DNA of 64,000 nt from Exiguobacterium sp. s122. GTDB taxonomy: Bacteria; Bacillota; Bacilli; Exiguobacteriales; Exiguobacteriaceae. The stretch lies in contig NZ_JACSMD010000002.1 in assembly GCF_018618475.1 (NCBI RefSeq), positions 283,049 through 347,048 on the forward strand, read 5' to 3'. Below are positions 1 to 9,045 of this stretch, piece after piece; positions within the stretch are counted from its first letter, which is position 1; every line of letters begins with the position of its first letter. The translations under genes were made by a program, and so were the position numbers. The notes beneath the pieces are model-generated. The model was not told the origin of the DNA and did no database searches. It saw only the letters and a program-made list of their open reading frames with translations.

Positions 1-76
1 GGGCGACCCCAATCTCGTATTTGGCTAAAATCTCATCTGATAAATCGCATGTTGAATCTGCTAGTAATTTAATCAT
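1..76 (-). CDS. DegV family protein, N-terminal fragment (cut by window edge)
   Basis: The minus strand reads ATG at 74-76 after a good GGAGG ribosome site, then 25 codons beginning MIKLLADSTCDLSDEILAKY before the edge. The DSTCDL motif followed by a helix and a 'KYxIGV' strand is the typical opening of DegV proteins, which bind fatty acids (FakB-like) and present them to a fatty-acid kinase. Only the N-terminus is visible, so the exact paralogue cannot be named. It points away from the repair operon to its right. Confidence 0.7.
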   Translation of the reverse strand, partial: MIKLLADSTCDLSDEILAKYEIGVA

Positions 77-192
77 GTTACCTCCAAAATCTTTCCTCAG
101 TGACGGGAATCATCCTAGACCACTCCGTCGATTCAGACGTCACGATAGGATTTCTCTATTGTATCAGAAATGGGAGGCGAGATGTTTTTTTA

Positions 193-675
193 CTAGGCTC
201 GTACGCGTGATTCCTGTTCGTGTCGTAACAGCCATTCCTTGCGCCATAGTCCGCCTGCATAACCGGTCAACGTCCCGTTCGAACCGATGACACGATGACA
301 TGGGACGACGATGGACAAGCGGTTGCGACCGTTCGCACTACCAACGGCCCGAACAGCACGATCTCGTCCGAGTTTCACGGCCAACTCCCGATAGGACGTC
401 GTCTCCGCATACGGAATCGTCGTCAGCGTGTGCCAGACGTCCCGTTGAAACATCGTGCCTTCTACCGTGACGGGGAACGTGAACGCTCGTCGTTTTCCTT
501 TGAAATAGTCATCGATTTCACGATAGCACCACGTCAACACGTCGGGCGTGTGGTCATTTGCTTCGAACAACACCTCCTCACGCTCGACAAACAAAATCGA
601 TTGGACGGCTGTCTGTGTCGCCACTAGTTCCATCATGCCAATCGGACTCACGTAGTCCAGTTTATAGATTTCCAT
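193..675 (-). CDS. ogt: Methylated-DNA--protein-cysteine methyltransferase
   Basis: Suicide repair protein that moves the methyl group of O6-methylguanine onto its own cysteine. The 160-residue protein has the family's usual length and carries the PCHRV active-site motif, with the acceptor at Cys126, plus a preceding GSANGRN stretch. Its ribosome site (GGAGG) and start lie inside the end of alkA, overlapping it by 14 bases, so translation is probably coupled. It is the last gene of an adaA-alkA-ogt operon and matches the job of Bacillus AdaB, which is also encoded next to adaA. Confidence 0.93.
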   Translation of the reverse strand: MEIYKLDYVSPIGMMELVATQTAVQSILFVEREEVLFEANDHTPDVLTWCYREIDDYFKGKRRAFTFPVTVEGTMFQRDVWHTLTTIPYAETTSYRELAVKLGRDRAVRAVGSANGRNRLSIVVPCHRVIGSNGTLTGYAGGLWRKEWLLRHEQESRVRA

Positions 676-1561
676 ACAATGACCTCCATAAATAGAATGT
701 CGCGTACGCTTCCCATCCAGAAAAACGCATCCGCATCTCCCGCATGTCTTCTGCCGTCAGTTTTTCAGTCCTGTCGAGATGGAACTTGAGCGCTTGATGC
801 AGCCCAGCGTCTGCAGCGGGAAAGGCGCGCACATCTTGTAAACATTTCATCCGGACATACTCAGCCGTCCATTCCCCGACCCCACGCATCGACAGCAGTC
901 GAGCATGGACGGCTTCCCTTGATTGGACTTGTAACGCCTGTTTCGATAGCGTTCCGTCCGCTATTTCCCGGGCAATCCCGATAATATACTCGGCTTTCCG
1001 CGTACTGAACTGCATACCCCGTAAATCGGCTGGCACGAGTAAGGCGATGTCTTCAGGACGCGGGAACGCCCAATACGTCACACCGGCCACTTCAAGGGAA
1101 TGACCATATCGTTCGACGAAACGCCGCTTCAACGTGTAAGCGAACGATAACGTGATTTGTTGACCGATCACTGCCCAGGTGAGCGCCTCGAACAGATCGG
1201 GGAAACCGATGAGCCGGAGGCCACTGTAACGCCGAACGAGCGGACGCAACAAGTCATCGTTTAAAGCAAACCGTTCGAACGCGGCGACGTCTTGATCGAG
1301 ATCGAACCATTCGCGCACGTACCGTTCCACGACTATTTGTTCTTCGGATGTCACTTCTTCGTCGTGAAGCGTGACGAGGAGTCCTTGTTCATGTGCTTTA
1401 ATTTCGCCCAACCGCAGGCCTCCCTGGACGTCAAACAGTTTCCACACCGCGTCCTCTGTCGTGACGTGCATCACTTCGTCGTCCGAGCGCCGCAAAAACG
1501 TTAAACACTGCTCGAAATCGAACGGGGGAGTAACAGGAAGAATGAAGCTATTCGATGGCAT
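662..1561 (-). CDS. alkA: DNA-3-methyladenine glycosylase II (HhH-GPD family)
   Basis: Base-excision glycosylase removing alkylated purines from DNA. The 299-residue protein has an N-terminal beta domain (about 1-100) and an HhH-GPD core. Near residue 225 lies the hairpin [14 protein letters not shown], followed by the catalytic Asp in FPAADAGL. The ATG at 1559-1561 is preferred because AAAGGAGG sits seven bases upstream. An earlier in-frame ATG lacks such a site. It overlaps adaA by 14 bases at its start and ogt by 14 bases at its end, forming a compact alkylation-repair operon. Confidence 0.92.
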   Translation of the reverse strand: MPSNSFILPVTPPFDFEQCLTFLRRSDDEVMHVTTEDAVWKLFDVQGGLRLGEIKAHEQGLLVTLHDEEVTSEEQIVVERYVREWFDLDQDVAAFERFALNDDLLRPLVRRYSGLRLIGFPDLFEALTWAVIGQQITLSFAYTLKRRFVERYGHSLEVAGVTYWAFPRPEDIALLVPADLRGMQFSTRKAEYIIGIAREIADGTLSKQALQVQSREAVHARLLSMRGVGEWTAEYVRMKCLQDVRAFPAADAGLHQALKFHLDRTEKLTAEDMREMRMRFSGWEAYATFYLWRSLYGNL

Positions 1562-2105
1562 CGTCTGCCTCCTTTCGATAAGCGCTCGGTGAAGCACCCT
1601 TCCAACGTTTAAAGACGCGATAAAAATTGGACGGCGTGTTCAACCCGACGGCAGCCCCGATTTTCTCGTTATTCCAATCGGTCGTCTTTAATAAATTGGC
1701 CGCTTGGTCGATCCGGATTCGTTCTAACCGTTGACGTGGCGTCTCACCGGTCGCTTCCGTGAAGGCACGCTCGACATAGAACGGGCTCATATTCATGTGC
1801 GTGGCGATATCGTCTAGTTTAATCGGCCGCATGTACGCTTCGAGCAAGAACGTCGTCACTTCATGCACGAGCGCATGCGACGGGCTGCGCTCGATGTCCG
1901 GCTGGCATCGTTTACAGGACCGGTATCCAGACGTCTCCGCCTCTTGTTTCGTTTCAAAAAACTCAACGTTTTCACGTTTTGGCTTTCGTGACCGACACGA
2001 GGGCCGACAATAGATTTTCGTCGTCTTGACTGCCGTGTAGAACTGCCCGTCATACGCCGCGTCACAGGCGAGTACTTTTTCCCACATCATCTCAAACGTC
2101 AGCAT
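1548..2105 (-). CDS. adaA: AdaA: methylphosphotriester methyltransferase and transcription activator
   Basis: Sensor of DNA methylation. It takes methyl groups from phosphotriesters and then activates the adaptive-response genes. Residues 1-75 form the Ada zinc domain with the four cysteines at 33, 37, 64 and 67, where Cys33 is expected to be the acceptor. Residues about 85-180 are an AraC-type double helix-turn-helix. At 185 residues it is a little shorter than Bacillus AdaA but complete. It heads the operon and so probably activates itself, alkA and ogt. Its start region faces mprF divergently across about 170 bases. Confidence 0.92.
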   Translation of the reverse strand: MLTFEMMWEKVLACDAAYDGQFYTAVKTTKIYCRPSCRSRKPKRENVEFFETKQEAETSGYRSCKRCQPDIERSPSHALVHEVTTFLLEAYMRPIKLDDIATHMNMSPFYVERAFTEATGETPRQRLERIRIDQAANLLKTTDWNNEKIGAAVGLNTPSNFYRVFKRWKGASPSAYRKEADDAIE

Positions 2106-2273
2106 CGTTTCGCCCCCTCTCTTCTACTGTACCAAATTCGATTCTCCTCTTTCTTGCGCTTACAGTCTCTTCTGAATTCACAATTTTTGAAACGGTTCCG
2201 ATATATATCTCGTAATAGGAGTACCACGTCTCATCCGATACAATGCAAGCATGACAAAGAAGGAGAACATCAG

Positions 2274-4766
2274 ATGCACAAACGAATGTCATGGAAACAG
2301 CTGAAATGGTTGATTCCATTTTTGTTGATTGGACTCATCCTTTATCAAAGCGGTCAAGAGTTACGTCAATTCTCCCTCGCCGCTGCCTTTCAAACACTTA
2401 AATCACTGACAGGATTCGAACAGTTCACTCTCATCCTGCTCGGGCTCGTCGCGGTCTTGACGATGACAGGATATGACTACTTCTTATTGAAATCGCTACA
2501 AGTGAAAATCAAACCGAGCAAACTCATACAAGCCGCGTGGATCACGAACTCGATGAACGGGATGCTCGGATTCGGCGGCGTCATCGGCATCGCCCTTCGG
2601 ACATCGCTTTACCGCCCTTATCTCGACACGTTGAAATTGCTCCGCGCCATCGGCTGGATGACACCAACACTCATCAGCGGTCTGTCCCTCTTGTCGTTCG
2701 GCGTCGTGCTCGGGTTGTTCCCGGCTGCGACGTTGACGTCGACGAAGCAATGGATTTGGCCGGCGCTCCTCGTCACGAGTGCACTACTCCCGTTCTATCT
2801 CACGGTCACAAGGAGACGCTCGAACTTGTCGTGGACGACACTCGCCGGATATGTCGCCACTTCGTTCTTTGAATGGCTCTCCGCCGGTGCGGTCGCCTTG
2901 TACGCCCTGTTTCTCCTCGGTGGTGAGGCACCGCTCACGAGCCTATTCGGCGTGTTCATCGTCGCCACGACGATTGGCGTCCTCTCCCTCGTCCCAGGCG
3001 GAATCGGCTCTTTCGATTTACTTTACTTAGTCGGGATGACACAACTCGGCATCAATCAAGAAATCGTCTTGTCGTCTTTAATCGTCTATCGGTTCGTTTA
3101 CTTCATCGTCCCGTTCATGATCGGTCTCTTTTTATCCGCCATCGTGTTCGGCAATCAAGTCGTCAAACAAATCGAATATAAACCGATTATCGGCTCGTCC
3201 TATGAAATCGGTACGGTCGTCTGGCGCATCGTCTCACGCCTTCTCGTGAAGGCAGGTCGCCTTGCCGGCGGTCTCATCGCCTTGATGACGAGTCTCCTCA
3301 TTTGGTTCCAGACGTTGCTTCCGAGTGTGACCCCGCTTTATGCGACACCTCTTTGGATGCAATGGGGCGCCACCGTCCTATTCCTTGCTGCTGGTATCTT
3401 AATGCTCTTAAGCGGATATGGCATGTACCGGCGCACGAAACGCGTGCAATGGGTCGTCTTCGTGTCGTTCCTCTTCGCGTTCATCGGTATATTTGGTCGC
3501 GGCGCGAATTTATTCGAAGTGTTCGCCGTCACAGGTTTTGCATTATTCGTTTGGTTGACCCGTCATCAACATGACCGGTACAGATCCATCATGACGCCCG
3601 GTCGCTTTTTCCGCAGTGCCGTGTACGTCTCGCTCTACGTCGGGACGCACGCCTTACTGCTCCAATCGTTCAGTCAAACGGACGCCATCTTCCTCGACCA
3701 AGACGCGGCCGCATTCCTCAGTCTGAGCGCGACGCTATTGGCCGGTATAGCCATGCTAGCGGTGTTTTTCACTTTCTCGCGACTCAAACGCCCCCAGCTC
3801 GGGGAAACGTTTGAAGCGAGCCGGTTCGAGGCGTTTCAGGCGGCTCATACGACAGCAGCTACCTATGATTTGGCGCATATGGGCGATAAACGCGTCTATT
3901 ACGGTGAGGAAGATGCCGCGTGTCTCTTGTTCGCCTCAGCAGGCAACCACGCCATCGTCTTCGGTGACGTTCAAGGTGACCGTCAGGCGGCGTCAGAGCT
4001 ACTCGCTACATTTTTGGAAGAGACGGACCGTTTCGGTTACGTGCCGCTCTTTTATCAAGTCACACCGGACTGGATGCCGCGCCTCCACGACGCCGGGTTC
4101 ACGTTCTTCAAGCTCGGTGAGGAAGCAACGGTCGATGTCGGCTCGTTCTCGCTCGCCGGTAAGAAGCGCTCGAACATGCGTGCTTTGAACAATCAATTCT
4201 CACGAAACGGATTCACGTTCGAAGTCGTCTCGAACCCGGATCAAACTCTCATCGAAGCGTTACGACCGATTTCAGACGACTGGCTCGGGAACCGGAAAGA
4301 GAAAGGGTTCTCGCTCGGCTTCTTCAATGAGGTCGCACTGCCGCATTATCGGACCGCACTGCTACGGAATGAGGCGGGCGAGATCGTCGCCTTCATCACG
4401 CTGTTACAAGGAACGGGACAAGTGAGCATCGACTTGATGCGCGTGAAGCAAGACGCGCCCGCCGGTACGATGGAAGTGCTCATCCTTTACGTCATCGAGT
4501 GGGCTCGGACTGAAGCGTTCGAGCGCGTCGGCCTCGGGATGGCCCCGCTCGCCTCGGTCGGGGAGCAGCCGTTCTCGTATTGGCCGGAGCGGGTCGCGGC
4601 CGACGTGTTTGAAAACATCAGCTACATCTATCCGTTCAGTGGTCTCCGCCAGTTCAAGCATAAGTTCAGTCCGACGTGGGACGCACGGTATTTGGCCATC
4701 CGTAAACGACGGAAGCTCCTTCCATCCTTGCTTCGGACGGCCCGATTGATTAGTCGAAAAAGATAA
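2274..4766 (+). CDS. mprF: Phosphatidylglycerol lysyltransferase MprF
   Basis: Makes lysyl-phosphatidylglycerol from lysyl-tRNA and flips it to the outer leaflet, lowering surface charge against cationic peptides. The 830-residue protein has a long N-terminal block of transmembrane helices (about 1-500, flippase part) and a soluble C-terminal DUF2156 synthase domain (about 530-830). The ATG at 2274 follows AAGGAG. Earlier in-frame codons lack a ribosome site and would add about 40 non-hydrophobic residues. A strong hairpin follows the stop. It stands alone between the repair operon and the GH16 gene. Confidence 0.93.
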   Translation: MHKRMSWKQLKWLIPFLLIGLILYQSGQELRQFSLAAAFQTLKSLTGFEQFTLILLGLVAVLTMTGYDYFLLKSLQVKIKPSKLIQAAWITNSMNGMLGFGGVIGIALRTSLYRPYLDTLKLLRAIGWMTPTLISGLSLLSFGVVLGLFPAATLTSTKQWIWPALLVTSALLPFYLTVTRRRSNLSWTTLAGYVATSFFEWLSAGAVALYALFLLGGEAPLTSLFGVFIVATTIGVLSLVPGGIGSFDLLYLVGMTQLGINQEIVLSSLIVYRFVYFIVPFMIGLFLSAIVFGNQVVKQIEYKPIIGSSYEIGTVVWRIVSRLLVKAGRLAGGLIALMTSLLIWFQTLLPSVTPLYATPLWMQWGATVLFLAAGILMLLSGYGMYRRTKRVQWVVFVSFLFAFIGIFGRGANLFEVFAVTGFALFVWLTRHQHDRYRSIMTPGRFFRSAVYVSLYVGTHALLLQSFSQTDAIFLDQDAAAFLSLSATLLAGIAMLAVFFTFSRLKRPQLGETFEASRFEAFQAAHTTAATYDLAHMGDKRVYYGEEDAACLLFASAGNHAIVFGDVQGDRQAASELLATFLEETDRFGYVPLFYQVTPDWMPRLHDAGFTFFKLGEEATVDVGSFSLAGKKRSNMRALNNQFSRNGFTFEVVSNPDQTLIEALRPISDDWLGNRKEKGFSLGFFNEVALPHYRTALLRNEAGEIVAFITLLQGTGQVSIDLMRVKQDAPAGTMEVLILYVIEWARTEAFERVGLGMAPLASVGEQPFSYWPERVAADVFENISYIYPFSGLRQFKHKFSPTWDARYLAIRKRRKLLPSLLRTARLISRKR

Positions 4767-4772
4767 GACGTT

Positions 4773-4813
4773 AAAAGGGTGACGCTCATGTTCAGCGTCA
4801 CCCTTGTCTTATT
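4773..4813. terminator. Bidirectional terminator, mprF / GH16
   Basis: A perfect 12-base stem (4775-4786 with 4794-4805) and a seven-base loop is flanked by A-rich sequence on the left and T-rich on the right. It lies between two converging genes and can stop both. Confidence 0.85.
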
Positions 4814-7199
4814 TTACTGCCACTTCAACGTTATCAATCGTCACCTCATGCGCACCGAGCGGTGAACCGTCCGTGCGACCGAGGAGGAACTTGAGCGCCG
4901 TCATGTCTTGTTGTGGCATGACGAGCGTGAACTCGAACGTCTTCGTATCCGGTCCGAGTGCGATGATCTCGCTCAAGTAACGCGTGTATGCCGCGTTCTC
5001 GACCGTCACTTCCATGTTGCGTGCGGTCGTCGACGAAGCGTCGAAACGGACAACGTACGTCTGGCCAGGATGTAACTCGAGGCCGCCCTGCTCCATCAAT
5101 ACGCTCCACGGTTCTTGGCCTTCGTTCACAATCGCAAGGCGGGCTGTTTCATTCACAGCCTCGACCGAAGCTTGCGCGTCATAGTGGACGTATGAGCTCC
5201 AATGCGTCAATCCTTCTGTAAACGTGCCGTTCTTGAGCGGTGACGGGTCGAACTCGATTGGCGTCACGTCGAGCAACTTGACGTCATCGATTGATATCTC
5301 GCCTTTCGCCGAACCGAGAATGAAGCGTAACTGGCTCAACAAGTCCGTTTCTGCGTTCATCGTGAACGGGATTTCAATCGTTTTGAACTCGCGCGTCAAC
5401 GCGACGTCTTGAAGTGGGAGGTGCGCGTCACCTTCCAAGCCATTCAATCCGACTTGAAGTGATGGAATCCGTTCCGATTTCGCTTTGAAGCTGAGTACAT
5501 ACTCGTGTCCTTCTTGCAATTGAATCCCGTTTTGAACGAGTGTTGCCGGCTCACCTTTTTTCGGGTTCGCCTTGAACAAGAAGTGGCGGAGTTCCGCATC
5601 GACCGTCCCTGTCCCTTTCGTTGCACCGGCATCGAACTGCCAGAACGTCATCCGGTCCATCGCACCTTGGTCGAACGTGCCGTTGTAGACGTGGTTGCCG
5701 TCACCGAGCGCCGGCTTCGTCGCGTTCGGGTCAAGCGCCTGACGTTCGGCTTGTTCGACTCGGACGTTCCCGATTTGGACACCGGCCGGGCTGAGGCCGA
5801 CGTTGAACTCAAGGCGTGCCGCGAGGTCCGTGTCTTCCGTCATATCGAACGTCATCGAATACGTCTGGACGCCCGTCGTCAAATCGAACGAGCCTTCATC
5901 CGAATATTTCGCGTAGCCACGGTCGGGTCCGCCGCCGACTTTCACTGCCATCGAGCGGGCCGAATCGGCACTCGCGTCGAACGTCACTTTGTAATGACCA
6001 CCCTTTCCGAGTGACACGTTTTGAATCAATTGATGCGAATATGGCTGGCTACCGGCTTGACTGATCGAGATGTCCGCGAAGCGGGCGCCTGCCTTCTCGA
6101 TGACGTCAACCGTTCCGACGCCGCCAAAGTCCGGGAGTGCCACATAGTTCCAATACGTCGGATCCAGTGCTTGTGCCCCGTTCGTCACCGTCGTAATCGG
6201 TTTTTCGTAAGCTTGGTCGTAGACGAGGTTGCCGTCTTCAGACGGTTGTTTCGCTCCGTCCGGAAGTACGATTTCTTCATCTGTATAGACTGGCTCGACC
6301 GCTTGGCGAACGTCGCGGTTTTTCAAATCGTAGACGCGAACGTAGTCGACTTCCATATCGGCCGGGAACGGTGTCGTCTCGTCAGGATCACCATCGAACC
6401 AACCGCCGACGGCCAAGTTCATAATCAAGTAGAAGTTCTGGTCGAACGGCGCCGGATAGCTGAACTTCGTCGCCTGGTTCAACCCTTTTGTATACCAATC
6501 GTTCTGTGTTTGATAGAGCTTCCCGTCGACGTACCAACGCAACTCGCCTGGCTCCCATTCGACCGCATATGTATGCCACTTGTCGATGCCGTCGCCTTCA
6601 GCGAAGTGATAGTCTTTGCCTGTATATTTGTTGTTTGGCCATGTCTCACCGTAGTGGATCGTCCCGGCCACTTGATCCGGGCGACTGCCCCAGGCTTCCA
6701 TGATGTCAATCTCACCAGAAGCGGCCCAGCCGCCGTAACGATCCTGTTCCGGCATCATCCAAAACGCCGGCCATAATCCTTTGCCGAGCGGAAGTTTCGC
6801 GCGCATCTCGTAGCGGCCGTATGTTTTGCTGAACGTCCCTTTCGTCGTCAACTTCGCCGACGTGTAGTCATACGAGCCGAGCGCATCGGTCGTCTGCTCC
6901 TTTTTTGCCCGGATGATAAGCTTGCCATCTTTTACGAAAGCGTTTTCGTTTTTGTCCGTATAAAATTGCTTCTCGTTGTTTCCCCATCCCGGCGCGACCG
7001 GATTTCCGTCCTTATCCTTCAGCCAGTTGCCCGTATCGAAGGTCCATTTTGTTCGATCGATCTCAGGTTCGTCAAACTCATCGGACCAGACGAGCTTCCA
7101 TTTCGTATTGTCTTTGTTCGCTGGCTTTTCGGCGTGCGTGCCTTGAGCGAACGAGAGAGCTAGACCGGTACCAAGCGCGAGGGCGACCCATTTCTTCAT
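4809..7199 (-). CDS. Secreted GH16 endo-beta-glucanase (laminarinase-like) with three C-terminal binding modules
   Basis: Extracellular hydrolase of beta-1,3 or mixed-linkage glucans. It has a signal peptide (1-23, cut after THA) and a GH16 catalytic domain at about 31-292. The catalytic motif GEIDIMEAW gives nucleophile Glu163, Asp165 and acid/base Glu168. Three similar beta-sandwich modules of the CBM4/9 (CenC) type follow at about 322-480, 505-650 and 660-796, each with the 'NGTF..W' signature or a variant. Total length is 796 residues. No cell-wall anchor is seen. A good GGAGG precedes the ATG. Its promoter carries a cre operator, so glucose repression is expected. Confidence 0.9.
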   Translation of the reverse strand: MKKWVALALGTGLALSFAQGTHAEKPANKDNTKWKLVWSDEFDEPEIDRTKWTFDTGNWLKDKDGNPVAPGWGNNEKQFYTDKNENAFVKDGKLIIRAKKEQTTDALGSYDYTSAKLTTKGTFSKTYGRYEMRAKLPLGKGLWPAFWMMPEQDRYGGWAASGEIDIMEAWGSRPDQVAGTIHYGETWPNNKYTGKDYHFAEGDGIDKWHTYAVEWEPGELRWYVDGKLYQTQNDWYTKGLNQATKFSYPAPFDQNFYLIMNLAVGGWFDGDPDETTPFPADMEVDYVRVYDLKNRDVRQAVEPVYTDEEIVLPDGAKQPSEDGNLVYDQAYEKPITTVTNGAQALDPTYWNYVALPDFGGVGTVDVIEKAGARFADISISQAGSQPYSHQLIQNVSLGKGGHYKVTFDASADSARSMAVKVGGGPDRGYAKYSDEGSFDLTTGVQTYSMTFDMTEDTDLAARLEFNVGLSPAGVQIGNVRVEQAERQALDPNATKPALGDGNHVYNGTFDQGAMDRMTFWQFDAGATKGTGTVDAELRHFLFKANPKKGEPATLVQNGIQLQEGHEYVLSFKAKSERIPSLQVGLNGLEGDAHLPLQDVALTREFKTIEIPFTMNAETDLLSQLRFILGSAKGEISIDDVKLLDVTPIEFDPSPLKNGTFTEGLTHWSSYVHYDAQASVEAVNETARLAIVNEGQEPWSVLMEQGGLELHPGQTYVVRFDASSTTARNMEVTVENAAYTRYLSEIIALGPDTKTFEFTLVMPQQDMTALKFLLGRTDGSPLGAHEVTIDNVEVAVK

Positions 7200-7288
7200 T
7201 CCAATTCCTCCTTCGAGTTGTCTGAAGGCAAGGTCGATTCACTCGTCCGTGCCTTCGCTTTCGTAATACTCATAAATTGAAACCGCTA

Positions 7289-7347
7289 CCGAAAGCGCTT
7301 TCGTTAAATCTATTATATGGATTTCTTCGAGCTCACTTCAATCTTTT
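7289..7347 (-). promoter_or_regulatory. Promoter of the GH16 gene with CcpA (cre) operator
   Basis: On the minus strand TTGAAG, 18 bases and TATAAT (-10 at 7315-7320) form a strong sigma-A promoter. The perfect palindrome CGAAAGCGCTTTCG at 7290-7303 begins about ten bases after the -10, where bound CcpA would block initiation or clearance. This is direct sequence evidence; the repression itself is inferred. Confidence 0.82.
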
Positions 7348-7373
7348 TTTGAAGTGACATGTAAATGACATAT

Positions 7374-7404
7374 GAAAAAGCATCACCCGTTTCAGGTGAT
7401 GCTT
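7374..7404 (-). terminator. Terminator of the DUF1349 operon
   Basis: A stem of AGCATCACC with GGTGATGCT followed on the minus strand by a T run. The stem includes the last codons of the DUF1349 gene. Confidence 0.8.
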
Positions 7405-7958
7405 AGTTGCCAGTCTGTAAAGGTGACCGTGAATCCCGGCGCGTCGACGTCCGGGCTACAGGCGTACGGTCCGACCTGAAGCGATGACACGTCATGCAAG
7501 TGCGCGATACGTAGTTGCTCGCGCGTTCCGTTCCCATATTCGAAAAAGACTTCGACGTCGCCGTCCGTATAGACGAGCTCGAACGTGAGCGGTCCTCCCA
7601 TCTCTTCGTTTGAAAAATCGCGCGTCGACCAATCCGAGTAGCCGTGTGAGGTGACGACGGCGCCGAGATGCGACGGGCCGTCCGGGATGTACTCGACGGA
7701 CGTCTTCAGCCAATGATCGTCGTTGACGTATAACAAGATGCCGGCCTGATCGTACATCGCGTTCGGTTTCATTTCAAGTGTTGCCCGGCATGTGAAGCGC
7801 TTCGCCGTGACGCCCGTCAATAGTGCGTGGGCCGTCATCCGGTTGAACCCGTAGTGCGTATTGCGCCAAAAATCAGTATCGGGCAACGTGCGAAACGTCA
7901 GTCGTTCAGCCGCCTCCACGTCACTTGGTTCATTCATCCATTGATATTGCTGCCACAT
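7392..7958 (-). CDS. DUF1349 domain protein (concanavalin A-like fold)
   Basis: A 188-residue cytosolic protein with no signal peptide. The opening 'FRTLPDTDFWRNTHYGF' and the central 'AGILLYVNDDHWLKTSVEY' stretch match DUF1349 (YesU-like) proteins, which have a jelly-roll lectin/glucanase fold and are thought to bind sugars. The biochemical role is unknown. GGGAGG precedes the ATG. The start overlaps the end of the Nudix gene by 29 bases, so the two are probably translated together. It is the last gene of a three-gene unit. Confidence 0.75.
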   Translation of the reverse strand: MWQQYQWMNEPSDVEAAERLTFRTLPDTDFWRNTHYGFNRMTAHALLTGVTAKRFTCRATLEMKPNAMYDQAGILLYVNDDHWLKTSVEYIPDGPSHLGAVVTSHGYSDWSTRDFSNEEMGGPLTFELVYTDGDVEVFFEYGNGTREQLRIAHLHDVSSLQVGPYACSPDVDAPGFTVTFTDWQLSIT

Positions 7959-8472
7959 GGTTTATCCCTCCCCATTGTCCTCGCATTGCGAACAGCAGTG
8001 GAATCATCGGTTCATGATACGGAATGAACGTTCCATCTTGAATGCGCGCAAGAATGGTCGCCTCATCCGCCCACTGTACAGCTTGCACTTCTGACTCCTG
8101 TAATGTCAGCTCGTCAAGGTCGACCTCCGCTTCGACGAGATAGATGTCATCGAACCCTTCGTCGAAGTTGACCGTCAAATGCGGGCGTGTGTTGGATAAA
8201 TCGAGTTTTAACCCAATCTCTTCCTCGAGCTCGCGCATCGCCGCCTGCTGGCTCGTATCACCGACCGTGGCGCTGCCGCCGACGGTAATATCCCACATGT
8301 TCGCCCATCCGTCTTTGAATGGTTGGCGCTGCTGAATCAACATCTGACCGTCCTTGTTGAAGATACAGACGTGGATCACGAGATGATAATCGTCTTGAGG
8401 AAGACGCGTCCCCCGCTCCCACGTCCGCCCTGTCTTTTCACGATTGACCGTATATACGTCCCATAGCTCCAT
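7930..8472 (-). CDS. Nudix hydrolase (YfcD-like)
   Basis: Predicted to cleave nucleoside-diphosphate-X compounds; the substrate cannot be told from sequence. The 180-residue protein carries a Nudix box around residues 70-93 ending in REL-EEE-IGL, but the first Glu of the GX5E part is Asp (GSATVGD). The flanking 'LIQQRQPFKDGWANMWDI' is like YfcD and the IPP-isomerase-type Nudix group. The ATG at 8472 was chosen because AAAGGGGA lies just upstream; a longer reading adds 35 unlikely residues. It sits 13 bases after the LURP-one gene. Confidence 0.85.
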   Translation of the reverse strand: MELWDVYTVNREKTGRTWERGTRLPQDDYHLVIHVCIFNKDGQMLIQQRQPFKDGWANMWDITVGGSATVGDTSQQAAMRELEEEIGLKLDLSNTRPHLTVNFDEGFDDIYLVEAEVDLDELTLQESEVQAVQWADEATILARIQDGTFIPYHEPMIPLLFAMRGQWGGINHVAAISMDE

Positions 8473-8485
8473 CCTATCTTCCCCT

Positions 8486-8980
8486 TTACGTCGCAGCGCT
8501 CGATGATGCCGCTTGGTCGGCTTTGACGCAGTCAATGGCGACGACGATCGAGATGAGCAAATGTTCCATCGCGTCATCCATCACTCGAATCTCGTACGTA
8601 TCGCCCCACGTAAGCCATTTCTTTTGGACGCTGCCGATGACATGACCGTCCTGCCTCACTTCGAAGTCCATGTCCCACCAGTTGCCGTCGACTTCAATCC
8701 CGGCTGCGTCAATCGTATAGCGCGGTTTAAAGAACGTGAACTCTTTTGAAATCGTCAACGTCTCTTCTCCCTCGACGTCGACGTAAAACGTCGGCAAGAA
8801 ACTGAACGTCTTCTTCGTGATCGTCGTGATTTCGCGTCCGCTCGTATCCGAGATGGTGAACGATTTCGGTAGCTTCATGAAGCTCCCTTCGACAAAATAA
8901 ACGTCGTGCTCGTCCGCATCTTTGATGGTAAAGCGTCCACGCAGACTAAACACTTTCTGTTTCATGTAGAGTGTGTTCAT
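8486..8980 (-). CDS. LURP-one-related (YxjI/DUF567) family protein
   Basis: A 164-residue protein with the tubby-like beta-barrel pattern of LURP-one-related proteins: repeated short strands such as 'KVFSLRGRFTIKD', 'YFVEGSFMKLPKSFTISD' and 'FFKPRYTID'. The biochemical role of this family in bacteria is not established. Two ATGs stand in tandem. The first touches the GGAGGG site, so the second (8978-8980), seven bases away, is the likelier start. It is first in a unit with the Nudix and DUF1349 genes. Confidence 0.78.
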   Translation of the reverse strand: MNTLYMKQKVFSLRGRFTIKDADEHDVYFVEGSFMKLPKSFTISDTSGREITTITKKTFSFLPTFYVDVEGEETLTISKEFTFFKPRYTIDAAGIEVDGNWWDMDFEVRQDGHVIGSVQKKWLTWGDTYEIRVMDDAMEHLLISIVVAIDCVKADQAASSSAAT

Positions 8981-9045
8981 GTTCATCCCTCCGATTCGTT
9001 GTATACCTCTTATACGTGATTTACCCGGAATCGATTCACAATATT

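Noticed and set aside
5505..6776. Long plus-strand frames (169 and 251 codons) opposite the GH16 gene
   Set aside because: Antisense shadows rich in Arg/Val/His from the GC pattern of the real gene; no ribosome sites.
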